A stretch of 64,000 nt of DNA, from positions 1 to 64,000 of the forward strand of contig JBBTCO010000019.1 in the NCBI GenBank assembly GCA_038043185.1, written 5' to 3'. Made by a program: the position numbers and the translations under genes. The notes under the pieces are model-generated. The model made no database searches and had not been told where the DNA came from. It saw nothing but the letters and a program-made list of their open reading frames with translations. Position 1 is the first letter of the stretch; every line of letters begins with the position of its first letter. This document shows positions 17,711 to 25,764 of this stretch, one piece after another. Source of the DNA: UBA5009 sp038043185 (lineage in GTDB: Bacteria > Bdellovibrionota > Bdellovibrionia > Bdellovibrionales > Bdellovibrionaceae).

Positions 17711-18249
17711 TATTTGGTCAAAGTCTTTTGCATTTCTTTAGCATGCTCTAAGTGAGCCGCAATTGCTGGTCGTGTTTTTTCAAGAAGTGCTTTGAGTTCA
17801 GGGTTTGTTGCTTTCGGGATCAATTCAGTATCGATAGTGCTAAGAACTTGTTCATGATAAGTAACTTCATGATCAGTGTAAGCTTTGTCAAAAGCTTTAT
17901 CTTTAAGAGTTCCCAAAGTTGCAATGTTTGCAGCAGCACCTTTAGTAAGAGCTTCACTTGTTGCATTAGTTTCTGGAGTTACTTTAAGTTTTGTAACTAG
18001 TGCAGTCGCTTGGCCATTCACAGAGGTGTGGTCAGTAACCATTGTTTTTGCAAAACTTAGAACTGCTTTATTTTTAGTTTTTGATTTTGCGAGATTTCCA
18101 GCTTCAATATCAATTTTGTTTGCAGTAACAACAATATGAGCGATCTGTGGATCAGTAAGACCAGCAGGTTTAGCTGCAGGTGTTTCAGCGATTGAAAGTG
18201 ATGACAGAGTTAATGCAATTGCAGAAACAAAAAGTGTTTTTGTATTCAT
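17710..18249 (-). CDS. DUF4142 periplasmic protein
   Basis: A 179-residue protein with a signal peptide (cleavage after SIAE, about 21). The mature four-helix ferritin-like bundle has the DUF4142 pattern: ANKIDIEAGNLAKSKTKNKAVLSFAKTMVTDH and a C-terminal HLEHAKEM. Residues D/H (VTDHTS, DHEVTYHEQ, HLEHA) could bind metal as in ferritin-like proteins. Members are frequent in soil and predatory bacteria; the function is unknown. AAGGAGGAT precedes the ATG. It is co-transcribed with the cupredoxin. Confidence 0.85.
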   Translation of the reverse strand: MNTKTLFVSAIALTLSSLSIAETPAAKPAGLTDPQIAHIVVTANKIDIEAGNLAKSKTKNKAVLSFAKTMVTDHTSVNGQATALVTKLKVTPETNATSEALTKGAAANIATLGTLKDKAFDKAYTDHEVTYHEQVLSTIDTELIPKATNPELKALLEKTRPAIAAHLEHAKEMQKTLTK

Positions 18250-18283
18250 GGAAATATCCTCCTTCGGATTTGTGTAGAAGCAT

Positions 18284-18311
18284 TATTTATTTAACATATA
18301 AATTTTTGCAA
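18284..18311 (-). promoter_or_regulatory. possible sigma-70 promoter for DUF4142-cupredoxin
   Basis: Read on the minus strand, TTGCAA (18306-18311) and TAAATA (18284-18289) are separated by 16 bases and lie about 35 bases before the DUF4142 start codon. The match to the consensus is moderate and based on reading by eye only. Confidence 0.3.
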
Positions 18312-18463
18312 TGTAATTATGTTCTAATGCAATAGCATCTCTGCCTGTTGGATGCTTTGCATAAGGATATATGAGAAAAATGTTAAGAATACTTAAGAAT
18401 TGACGAGACTTTTTTCCTGGAGCGAATTTTATTCCTAGACCTTTGTGATGAATCCTCAATTTG

Positions 18464-19888
18464 CTATTTTTTTACAAGAATTTTCTTTTTAATTTGTGCC
18501 AAGGCTTCAGCGTAACTTCTGACTTTCAAAGTGACGCCACTTTCATTGTAAGATTCATCAAGCACACGCATTTTTCCGCGAATTTCCCCGATAATCCCTT
18601 TAGCCGAATAGGGTACAAAAATTTCTTCATCAAGCATATTACTTTCAAAATAGCTCATGATTTTATCACGAAGAATTTTAAGATCAGCTTTGTCCCGAGT
18701 CGAAATCATGAGTGCGTCAGGATATTCTTCGCGAAGTGACAGGGCTTGTTGTTCGCTCAGACGATCGCGTTTGTTCAATATCAAAAGACTGGGAATTTCT
18801 TTAGCGCCAACTTCAGCTAAAACATTTTGTGTGACTTCCAATTGTGAACGAAAGGATGGATCTGAAGCGTCGACAATAAAAAGCAGCAAAGAAGCATTCA
18901 GAGCTTCATCCAATGTGGATTTGAATGAGGCCACCAGATCATGGGGGAGTTTTTTGATAAAACCGACTGTATCCGATAATAAAACTTTAGGACGAGTTTC
19001 CGGGTGCAAGGGGCGTATCGTGGTGTCCAGCGTGGCAAAAAGTTTATCGGCAATCAGGACTTCGCTTCCAGTCATAGCTCGCATTAAAGAAGATTTTCCG
19101 GCATTGGTATAACCGACAAGAGCAACACTGATTTCTTGTTCTCGTCTGGCTCGACGAACTTGATGTTCATTCCCGATGGAAGCCAACTCAGTTTTTAATT
19201 CCTTGATTCGATCGCGAATTTTTCTTTTGTCGAGTTCAAGACTACTTTCTCCGGAACCTTTTCCACCGACTCCGCCACCTTGACGATCTTCTCCGCCGCC
19301 AGTTTCACGCAAGCGAGGAGCCATATAAGCTAAACGTGCAATCTCGACCTGCAATCTTGCGGCTTTAGTGCGGGCATGTCGACTAAAGATTTCGATGATC
19401 ACTCCAGTTCGATCAAGGACAGTGACTCCGGCGGCGCTTTCAAGATTACGAATTTGCGATGGAGAAAGATCAGTGTCGACAATGACAATTTGAGCCGATC
19501 CTTTCTTTTCATCGGGAAGTTGGCCTTGATCGTCCTGTTCATTAATAAGTTGTTCATTTTCGCTCTCTTCAGCGAGTTTTTCTTCTTGCCACTTTGTCGC
19601 CGCTTTTGAAAGTTTGTGTTCAACAGCGGAAGCAATTTCACCTGTGCCACCAGTCCACTCTGAAAGCTCTTTGAGTTTTCCGCTGCCAAGAATTGAAGGT
19701 GAGCGGTCTGAAGTGCGTTTTTGCGTCACTTGGCCGACCACGCTATAGCCCAAGGTTGTTACCAGACGTGTGAGTTCTTGAAGTGAGCTTTCAAATTCTT
19801 GATTACTGATTTTTGGCAAGTGAATGCCAACCAGCACAGCATTTTTAATTTTTATATCCATAATTGTGTTTTGTACCTTCTCATTCAT
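18464..19888 (-). CDS. hflX: ribosome-associated GTPase HflX
   Basis: A 474-residue GTPase. The N-terminal HflX domain (about 15-225) contains the glycine-rich loop GGGEDRQGGGVGGKGSGESSLELD, then a helical linker KRKIRDRIKELKTELA. The GTPase domain (about 250-410) has G1 GYTNAGKSS, G2 LFATLDTT, G3 DTVGFI and G4 NKRD. HflX rescues or splits stalled ribosomes. An acidic insert (about residues 105-130) lengthens the N-terminal domain. Start uncertain: M1 lies within a 20-base palindrome, and M10 (19861) has GAGAAGG 14 bases upstream. Confidence 0.93.
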   Translation of the reverse strand: MNEKVQNTIMDIKIKNAVLVGIHLPKISNQEFESSLQELTRLVTTLGYSVVGQVTQKRTSDRSPSILGSGKLKELSEWTGGTGEIASAVEHKLSKAATKWQEEKLAEESENEQLINEQDDQGQLPDEKKGSAQIVIVDTDLSPSQIRNLESAAGVTVLDRTGVIIEIFSRHARTKAARLQVEIARLAYMAPRLRETGGGEDRQGGGVGGKGSGESSLELDKRKIRDRIKELKTELASIGNEHQVRRARREQEISVALVGYTNAGKSSLMRAMTGSEVLIADKLFATLDTTIRPLHPETRPKVLLSDTVGFIKKLPHDLVASFKSTLDEALNASLLLFIVDASDPSFRSQLEVTQNVLAEVGAKEIPSLLILNKRDRLSEQQALSLREEYPDALMISTRDKADLKILRDKIMSYFESNMLDEEIFVPYSAKGIIGEIRGKMRVLDESYNESGVTLKVRSYAEALAQIKKKILVKK

Positions 19889-19903
19889 TTCTTAAGAAAT
19901 GAA
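19884..19903. promoter_or_regulatory. 20-base perfect palindrome at the hflX start
   Basis: TTCATTTCTTAAGAAATGAA is its own reverse complement and covers the first ATG of hflX. It could be a repressor site, or in mRNA a hairpin that hides that start codon. An overlapping second repeat (AAATGA/TCATTT, to 19911) continues upstream. Confidence 0.45.
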
Positions 19904-19927
19904 ATCATTTCGTTAGGATCTGGACGC

Positions 19928-20383
19928 CTATTTTTTAAGACGCTGCAGGGCTTGAATGATTTGATCCAACTTTCCTAAAAATTGTGAACGATCTTTTTTC
20001 TGCATCGGCGCAGGCCCGCTTCGCATTTCACCCATATGTCGTAAATTCTGCATGAGTTCGCGAGTCGCCACGGCGCTACCAATGCTATCTTCAGTAAATT
20101 CAATTCCTTTTGAACCCAGAACACGAGCTTGTTTTTTGATACAACGCTCGGCCAGCAAAATATCTGCAGTAATAACAATGTCCCCTAAGGTAATTTGTTC
20201 TGCGATCCAATCATCAGCCGCATCAAAGGAACCGGAAACAACGATCATTTCGATATGTGAACTCAAAGGGATACTCATGCTTTTGTTGGCGACAACAAAG
20301 ACTTTTAATTTGTAACGCTCAGAAACGCGATAGACCTCTTCCTTGACGGGACAGCCATCGGCATCAATATAAATATCTAACAT
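19928..20383 (-). CDS. yaiI: YaiI/UPF0178 (DUF188) family protein
   Basis: A 151-residue protein with the DUF188 signature YIDADGCPVKEEVYRV at the N-terminus, then GSFDAADDWIAEQ and GDIVITADILLAERC, acidic residues placed as in PIN-like nucleases, and GPAPMQKKDRSQFL near the C-terminus. The family is widespread and its function is unknown; a nuclease activity is suggested by fold only. It lies 22 bases after the TapT gene and 39 bases before hflX on the same strand, so these RNA- or ribosome-linked genes may form an operon. Confidence 0.9.
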   Translation of the reverse strand: MLDIYIDADGCPVKEEVYRVSERYKLKVFVVANKSMSIPLSSHIEMIVVSGSFDAADDWIAEQITLGDIVITADILLAERCIKKQARVLGSKGIEFTEDSIGSAVATRELMQNLRHMGEMRSGPAPMQKKDRSQFLGKLDQIIQALQRLKK

Positions 20384-20405
20384 GAGTTCTCCATCCAGAC
20401 TGAGT

Positions 20406-21029
20406 TTACAGAATTACACCACGTCCGAGAAGGGTTTTTTCCAGTTTAGCATGGTAAAGAGCAAGGAGCTTATTCATGACTTCTGGACCTTCAATAATCC
20501 CAAGCGCGCAGGCGATGGCTTGCAAAGTGGACATGCCTTCCGCAGAGTGTTCGGCGCGAAGATGATGCCGAGAGCTGTTCGGTGTGCTGATTTTTACTTG
20601 AGGGATGTTTTTTAGCTCGGGATGTCGGGAATAAACTTTGCTGGCTTGTCGCCAATTGCCGTCGGGCACAATCAACTGAAGGGGTAAAGAGCTTTGCTGA
20701 ACAAAATCTTGATTTAATTCGACGGCCGCAGTTGAGGGAAAAAATAAAATCGTTCGGTAGCTTGGAACCAATAAATCACTTAAATCCAAAGCGGATTTAT
20801 TTTCTTCTCCGCGAATTCGCATTTCGCTGTTGAGTAAACTTTTAATCGCCAAAGCCCCCGTATTGGTTGTTCGCTTCAGTTCTTTGCGGTGAACAACTAA
20901 ACAAATTTTTGTTTTTAAAATAAGGGTTGGGATCATCTCGCAAATACACAGGCTGTGACGCAAACCACAGCCCACACAGGGGTCTTTGGTTTTTCTTTTG
21001 CGTATGATTCTTTGACTAACAGATTGCAC
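20406..21029 (-). CDS. tapT: tRNA-uridine aminocarboxypropyltransferase (DTW domain)
   Basis: A 207-residue DTW-domain protein. The N-terminal zinc-type cysteines are C18, C21, C28 and C30 (CVGCGLRHSLCIC). The core carries PDGNWRQASK near residue 142, the variant form of the DTW motif. TapT makes acp3U47 in tRNA using S-adenosylmethionine. The threonine of DTW is replaced by GN, which is seen in some family members; I assign the enzyme by overall pattern. The long C-terminal helix (EGPEVMNKLLALYHAKLEK) is typical. Confidence 0.85.
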   Translation of the reverse strand: MQSVSQRIIRKRKTKDPCVGCGLRHSLCICEMIPTLILKTKICLVVHRKELKRTTNTGALAIKSLLNSEMRIRGEENKSALDLSDLLVPSYRTILFFPSTAAVELNQDFVQQSSLPLQLIVPDGNWRQASKVYSRHPELKNIPQVKISTPNSSRHHLRAEHSAEGMSTLQAIACALGIIEGPEVMNKLLALYHAKLEKTLLGRGVIL

Positions 21030-21114
21030 TTAAGACCTCTTCAAATCAAACCTAGCCAGGTTGTCGTGAATTTCTTATAGACCGGGCACAAAAAATACGA
21101 TAGTTCTTTTTCCT

Positions 21115-21783
21115 GTGAAAAAATTAATTGAAGGAATCGTTGAATTTCGCCGCAAATCCCAAGTAGGTTATCGAGAAGCTTTTGGTCGTCTAGCCACAGG
21201 GCAGGCCCCAGATACACTTTTTATTGCCTGCTCAGATAGCCGAGTTGTGCCAAATACTTTTGCATCGACAAATCCTGGTGATCTGTTTGTTTTAAGAAAT
21301 GTTGGAAATCTTATTCCTCCTTGTGATAAACATGGCCACTCAATAAGTGATGAATCTGAAGGCGCAGCCATCGAATATTCGGTTTTGAATCTTAAAGTTT
21401 CGGATATTATTGTTTGTGGCCACTCGGAATGTGCGGCGATGCGGGCCTTGGTTGGTGATCGCAACACAGTTCAAATGCCTAACTTAAAAAGTTGGCTTCG
21501 CCATGGTGATCCTGCGGTTGATCGTTTGCGCTCTGGAGTCGTCCTGGATTTTTCATTGAGTGAACACAATCAGCTCTCGCAGTTGAATGTGTTGCTGCAA
21601 ATTGAGCATGTGAAGTCCTATCCTGCGGTTAAAAAACGAATCGAAGAAGGATCTCTTGCCGTACATGGATGGTGGTTCGATATTGCTAAAGCCGATGTCT
21701 ATGCTTATGAAGACGCCTTCAAAAAATTTGTATTGATCGATGAAGAAGAAGCCGAACGAATCATGCAACGAGCTGAAAAGTAA
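21115..21783 (+). CDS. can: beta-carbonic anhydrase
   Basis: A 222-residue cytoplasmic enzyme that interconverts CO2 and bicarbonate. Zinc ligands are C39, H103 and C106, with the D41-R43 dyad (CSDSR) and GHSEC as expected for the beta class. RNVGNLIPP and AIEYSV are also conserved. The start is a GTG at 21115 with no good ribosome site; there is no better in-frame ATG before the conserved region. It is first in a plus-strand run with DUF1003, MazG-like and HD genes that are nearly contiguous. Confidence 0.93.
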   Translation: MKKLIEGIVEFRRKSQVGYREAFGRLATGQAPDTLFIACSDSRVVPNTFASTNPGDLFVLRNVGNLIPPCDKHGHSISDESEGAAIEYSVLNLKVSDIIVCGHSECAAMRALVGDRNTVQMPNLKSWLRHGDPAVDRLRSGVVLDFSLSEHNQLSQLNVLLQIEHVKSYPAVKKRIEEGSLAVHGWWFDIAKADVYAYEDAFKKFVLIDEEEAERIMQRAEK

Positions 21784-21790
21784 TGAAGTC

Positions 21791-22324
21791 ATGAATTTAA
21801 AAGATCTCATGGCCCAAGAAAATCTACATTTAGATAAACTTTCAAGTTTAGTAAAAGCGGCGATTGACGAAGAACAATTGCTTTCGAGTCGTTTAATTGA
21901 GTTGGAACATGATTCAGAGACCACGCTTGGTCAGCGATGTGCCGACAAGGTTGCAACATTTGGTGGCAGTTGGACATTCATTATCGTGTTTTTTTCTATT
22001 CTTTTGATTTGGATTATAATGAATGTTTGGTTCCTAAAAGATAACATTTTTGATCCATATCCCTTTATTCTTTTGAACTTAGTTCTTTCATGCCTTGCCG
22101 CTATTCAAGCACCGATAATTATGATGAGTCAGAACCGCCAAGAAGAAAAAGATCGTCGAAGAGCCAAAAGCGATTATATGATTAATATGAAAGCGGAAAT
22201 GGAAGTGCGTGGCCTGCATGGCAAAATTGATTTGCTGATTGCCGAACAAATGAAATCACTTTTTAGTGTTCAACAGGCTCAACTGGATATTTTAACAAGA
22301 ATAGAAAAATCTCTTAAAAAATAA
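21791..22324 (+). CDS. DUF1003 membrane protein
   Basis: About 177 residues. The DUF1003 core starts at RCADKVATFGGSWTFIIVF, with two transmembrane helices (about residues 49-70 and 87-105 of this start) and the characteristic MMSQNRQEEKDRRRAKSDYMIN after the second helix, then a cytoplasmic helical tail. Function is unknown. I use the ATG eight bases after the carbonic-anhydrase stop; an ATG at 21740 inside that gene is in frame and would add 17 residues. Confidence 0.85.
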   Translation: MNLKDLMAQENLHLDKLSSLVKAAIDEEQLLSSRLIELEHDSETTLGQRCADKVATFGGSWTFIIVFFSILLIWIIMNVWFLKDNIFDPYPFILLNLVLSCLAAIQAPIIMMSQNRQEEKDRRRAKSDYMINMKAEMEVRGLHGKIDLLIAEQMKSLFSVQQAQLDILTRIEKSLKK

Positions 22325-22325
22325 A

Positions 22326-22628
22326 ATGAATTTAAAAGAAATTGAACAAAAATTAAAACAAATCATTGATGGGTATTCAGAAAAATTCGCAATTAAGCGA
22401 GATGATGATTGGTACGTGTTGAAAATTCAAGAGGAGCTTGGCGAACTAACGGCAGCTCATTTAAAATTAACTCAACGGGGTCGCGTTGTCGATAAATCTA
22501 AAGATGAACTTGAAAAAAACTTACGAGAAGAAATTGCTGACGTCATTGCGATGACGATTTTATTTGCTCAGCACAAAGGGATTGATATTGAGAAAGCTTT
22601 GCAAGACAAATGGTTTAAACACCTATGA
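22326..22628 (+). CDS. MazG-like nucleotide pyrophosphohydrolase
   Basis: A 100-residue all-alpha NTP-pyrophosphatase-like protein. The metal-binding pairs are visible as IQEELGELTAA (E36-E40) and EEIADVIAMTI (E67-D72), the MazG/dUTPase arrangement. Such proteins hydrolyse NTPs to NMP and pyrophosphate, often to clean the nucleotide pool. It begins two bases after the DUF1003 stop and its stop overlaps the start of the HD hydrolase (ATGA), so the two phosphohydrolases are coupled. Confidence 0.85.
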   Translation: MNLKEIEQKLKQIIDGYSEKFAIKRDDDWYVLKIQEELGELTAAHLKLTQRGRVVDKSKDELEKNLREEIADVIAMTILFAQHKGIDIEKALQDKWFKHL

Positions 22629-23260
22629 ATCTTGCAGAATGGGAAATTCAATTCGAAGCTAAAATTTCCCAAATCGCTACAAGTGAAGATCCAGCTCATG
22701 ATCTGTTACATTTTAAAAGAGTCGTTAAGCTAGCCAAAAGGCTTTGTGAGCAAGAAAATGCTCTTGTCGAAGTTGTGATTCCTGCTGCTTGGCTACATGA
22801 TTTTGTGATCATTCCTAAAGATAGTCCTTTGCGAAGTCAGGCTTCGCGATTGTCTGCAGAAAAGGCGGTTGAGTTTTTAAAAGGTATTCATTATCCAGAA
22901 AAATTTTATGATGAAATTGCGCATGCTATCGAGGGACACAGTTTCAGCGCGAACATCGAAATTAAAACAATCGAAGCGAAAATTGTACAAGATGCTGATC
23001 GCCTGGATGGTCTTGGAGCTATCGGTATCGCAAGATGTTTTGCGACTTCGGGATTGTTGAAAAGAGCCTTCTATAGCTTTGAAGATCCCTTTTGTCGGCA
23101 GCGAGTGCCAAACGATCAAGAATTTACTGTTGATCATTTTTACAAAAAGCTATTTAAAATCGCAGAATCTTTGAAGACAAAATCGGGAAATGAAGAAGGT
23201 CATCGTCGAGTCGAGGTCATGAAAAAATATTTACTCTCATTGCAATCAGAAATACAGTAG
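22625..23260 (+). CDS. HD-domain phosphohydrolase
   Basis: A 211-residue protein of the YedJ-like HD family. Metal-binding residues follow the order H (H25 or H29), H58-D59 (WLHDF), H (about 104, EGHSF) and D (QDADRLDGLG, about 124). The RQRVPNDQEFTVDHFYKKL segment near residue 157 is also common in this group. The substrate is probably a nucleotide or other phosphate monoester. It overlaps the MazG-like gene by four bases. Confidence 0.85.
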   Translation: MNLAEWEIQFEAKISQIATSEDPAHDLLHFKRVVKLAKRLCEQENALVEVVIPAAWLHDFVIIPKDSPLRSQASRLSAEKAVEFLKGIHYPEKFYDEIAHAIEGHSFSANIEIKTIEAKIVQDADRLDGLGAIGIARCFATSGLLKRAFYSFEDPFCRQRVPNDQEFTVDHFYKKLFKIAESLKTKSGNEEGHRRVEVMKKYLLSLQSEIQ

Positions 23261-23275
23261 GGGTTGAACCTAAGA

Positions 23276-24478
23276 ATGACCAATACTAAACAAAAAACAA
23301 TTTATTTTATATTCTTCACTATCGTGCTGGATATGTTGGGCATTGGTTTAATTATTCCCGTGCTACCGGATGTGATTCGTCGTTTTGTTACCGATGTCGA
23401 TTCGGTAAATCATTTATTTGGGTATTTTGTAGCGCTGTATGCTTTGATGCAATTTATTGCTTCTCCAATTTTAGGTGCACTTTCAGATCGTTTTGGACGT
23501 CGACCAATTTTATTGTTCTCTTTGTTAGGCGCATCAGTCGATTATGTTTTTATGGCATATGCCCCAACCTTAATCTTATTATTTATTGGTCGAGTGATAT
23601 CGGGATTAACCGGAGCCAGCGTGACTGTGGCGAATTCTTATATCGCTGATATTTCTGATGATAAAAACCGATCTGCTAATTTTGGTTTGATTGGAGCCGC
23701 TTTTGGAATTGGCTTTATTCTTGGGCCACTTATGGGTGGGTTTTTAGGACATTATGGCTCTGGAATTCCCTTTTTAGCTGCGGCGGGGTTGAATTTTATT
23801 AATTTCTTATTTGGTATTTTCATTTTACCAGAATCTTTGACCTTAGAAAATCGTCGTAAAATTGAATTTAAAAAGTTTAATCCATTTTCTTTGATTGCAA
23901 AAATACTGCAGCCATCTCCAATTTTATTTTTTGTCATTACATACGCCTTACTTTACCTTGCAGGAAATGTTCATCCAAGCATTTGGACTCTTTACACCGA
24001 ACGTAAGTTTTCTTGGACTCCTGTTGAAGTGGGAGTTTCGCTGAGTTTTGTCGGTCTTATTTACGGTTTCAGCCAAGCCGTCTTAACCAAAAAATTAGTT
24101 CCATTATGGGGCGAAGAAAAAGCGCTTCATGTTGGAATTTTTTTTAATGCTTTGGGTTTTATCCTTTATGGGTTTGCTCCCATGGGCTGGATGATGTACG
24201 GGGTAATGTTAATTTCATCTCTTTCGGGACTGGCTATGCCTTGCCTTCAGTCTATGATGACAAAACATGTAGAAGCTAACCGGCAAGGTGAATTGCAAGG
24301 TGGTCTTGTTTCATTATCAAGTTTATCGGCAATTGCCGCGCCCATCCTTTATACGAGTACTTTTAATTGGGCGACCACAATCGGGCAAAAATCAGAATAC
24401 CTGATTGGCTTGCCCTATTATATTGCGGCGGCTATAGTTTTTTGTTGTTGGTTTTTATTATCTCTAAAGAGAAGATAA
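23276..24478 (+). CDS. TetA-like MFS drug:proton antiporter
   Basis: A roughly 400-residue transporter with twelve helices. The N-half has the TCR/TetA signature LDMLGIGLIIPVLPD and the loop 2-3 motif GALSDRFGRRPIL; motif C-like GFILGPLMGG is in helix 5. It belongs to the TetA-like DHA1 antiporters; drug resistance cannot be inferred from sequence alone. The ATG at 23276 is 16 bases after the HD stop; a TTG at 23264 is possible. Confidence 0.88.
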   Translation: MTNTKQKTIYFIFFTIVLDMLGIGLIIPVLPDVIRRFVTDVDSVNHLFGYFVALYALMQFIASPILGALSDRFGRRPILLFSLLGASVDYVFMAYAPTLILLFIGRVISGLTGASVTVANSYIADISDDKNRSANFGLIGAAFGIGFILGPLMGGFLGHYGSGIPFLAAAGLNFINFLFGIFILPESLTLENRRKIEFKKFNPFSLIAKILQPSPILFFVITYALLYLAGNVHPSIWTLYTERKFSWTPVEVGVSLSFVGLIYGFSQAVLTKKLVPLWGEEKALHVGIFFNALGFILYGFAPMGWMMYGVMLISSLSGLAMPCLQSMMTKHVEANRQGELQGGLVSLSSLSAIAAPILYTSTFNWATTIGQKSEYLIGLPYYIAAAIVFCCWFLLSLKRR

Positions 24479-24511
24479 TAAATATTCAATCCCTAAATCA
24501 GAGGAGATCTT

Positions 24512-24907
24512 ATGAAAAGATTTTTGAACTTCCCGGATCTTGGTATTCTTATATTTAGACTTGTGATTGGGCTTACCATGGGACTGGCTCATGGTTTGGG
24601 AAAAATGCCTCCGCCCGAGCAATTGACAGCGGGACTTATTGCTATGGGGTTTCCTCAAGCTGTTTTTTTTGCTTGGTGTGCGGCACTCAGTGAATTTCTG
24701 GGAGGACTGCTCATCGCTGCGGGATTATTCACTCGGCATGCCGCCGTTTTTTTAGGTATTACAATGGCTGTTGCTGTTTTTATGGCTCATGCCGCAGATC
24801 CTTTTGGCAAAAAAGAACTGGCCGTTTTGTATTTGGCATCTTGTGTCCTTTTATTTTTTCAAGGCGCCGGAAAATTTTCTATGGATAGGATTTTTAGGAA
24901 AAAATGA
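24512..24907 (+). CDS. DoxX-family membrane protein
   Basis: A 131-residue protein with four helices and clear DoxX features: LIFRLVIGLTMGLAHGLGKM in helix 1, AALSEFLGGLLIAAGLFTR and the C-terminal KELAVLYLASCVLLFFQGAGKFSMDR. DoxX proteins occur with sulfur or redox enzymes. AGGAGAT precedes the ATG. Its stop overlaps the start of the persulfide-dioxygenase-like gene (ATGA), a pairing that supports a role in sulfide or persulfide metabolism. Confidence 0.9.
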   Translation: MKRFLNFPDLGILIFRLVIGLTMGLAHGLGKMPPPEQLTAGLIAMGFPQAVFFAWCAALSEFLGGLLIAAGLFTRHAAVFLGITMAVAVFMAHAADPFGKKELAVLYLASCVLLFFQGAGKFSMDRIFRKK

Positions 24908-25764
24908 AAAATGTAAAAGAATTTTTTGACGAAGCCACTTCAACTCTGAGTTATGTCGTTTGGGACCAAGAAACTCGTGATGCCTTGGTGATAGATCCGG
25001 TGCTGGGTTATGATCCAGCAAGCTCAAAGATAAATGAACAAGGCGCACATCAAATTATCGATTTCATTCGTAGTCAAAATTTGAATATGCATTTTTCACT
25101 TGAAACTCATGCTCATGCAGATCACTTAAGTGGGGCACAAATAATTAAGCGAGAATTTCCTGATGTCAAAATTGCCATTGGTAAAGGAATAAAAAAGGTC
25201 CAAGAAGTTTTTAAAGAACTCTATAATTTATCACCCGAATTTAAAACTGATGGCTCTCAATTTGATCGTCTGCTTGATGAGGGTGATTTGTTAAATGCCG
25301 GCTCAATCAAAGTTAAGATTATTGCGACGCCGGGACATACTCCGGCTTGTTTGTCCTATTTGATTGATGATTTTTTATTTTCGGGCGACGCTATTTTTAT
25401 GCCGGATTCAGGGACTGGTCGTTGTGATTTTCCAGCGGCTAGTGCCGAAGATTTGTATAAATCGATTCACGATAAAATATATAATTTACCTGATCAGATA
25501 AAAATATTTGTCGGGCATGATTATCAACCACAAAAAAGACCACTTCGTTTTATTTCTAGCGTTGCAGAAGAAAAAACTGGAAATATACAATTAACTGCAA
25601 AAACAACACGCCAAGAATTTGTTCATTTTCGTAACGAGAGAGATCGAACACTTTCGGCGCCTCGACTTCTTTGGCCTGCCATTCAAATTAATATTAATGC
25701 TGGGCATGTGCCAAGTTCTGAAGGGAACGGGCGAAGTTATTTAAAAATACCAATTCACGTATAG
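24904..25764 (+). CDS. ETHE1/Blh-like persulfide dioxygenase (MBL fold)
   Basis: A 286-residue metallo-beta-lactamase-fold protein. Motifs: HAHADHLSGA (about 74-83), TPGHTPACLS, SGDAIFMPDSGTGRCDFP and GHDYQ. The pattern DxGxGRCDFP is specific for the ETHE1/Blh persulfide dioxygenase branch, which oxidises glutathione persulfide to sulfite with a non-haem iron. It is co-translated with the DoxX gene upstream. The last 10 bases overlap the convergent histidine-kinase gene. Confidence 0.87.
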   Translation: MKNVKEFFDEATSTLSYVVWDQETRDALVIDPVLGYDPASSKINEQGAHQIIDFIRSQNLNMHFSLETHAHADHLSGAQIIKREFPDVKIAIGKGIKKVQEVFKELYNLSPEFKTDGSQFDRLLDEGDLLNAGSIKVKIIATPGHTPACLSYLIDDFLFSGDAIFMPDSGTGRCDFPAASAEDLYKSIHDKIYNLPDQIKIFVGHDYQPQKRPLRFISSVAEEKTGNIQLTAKTTRQEFVHFRNERDRTLSAPRLLWPAIQININAGHVPSSEGNGRSYLKIPIHV

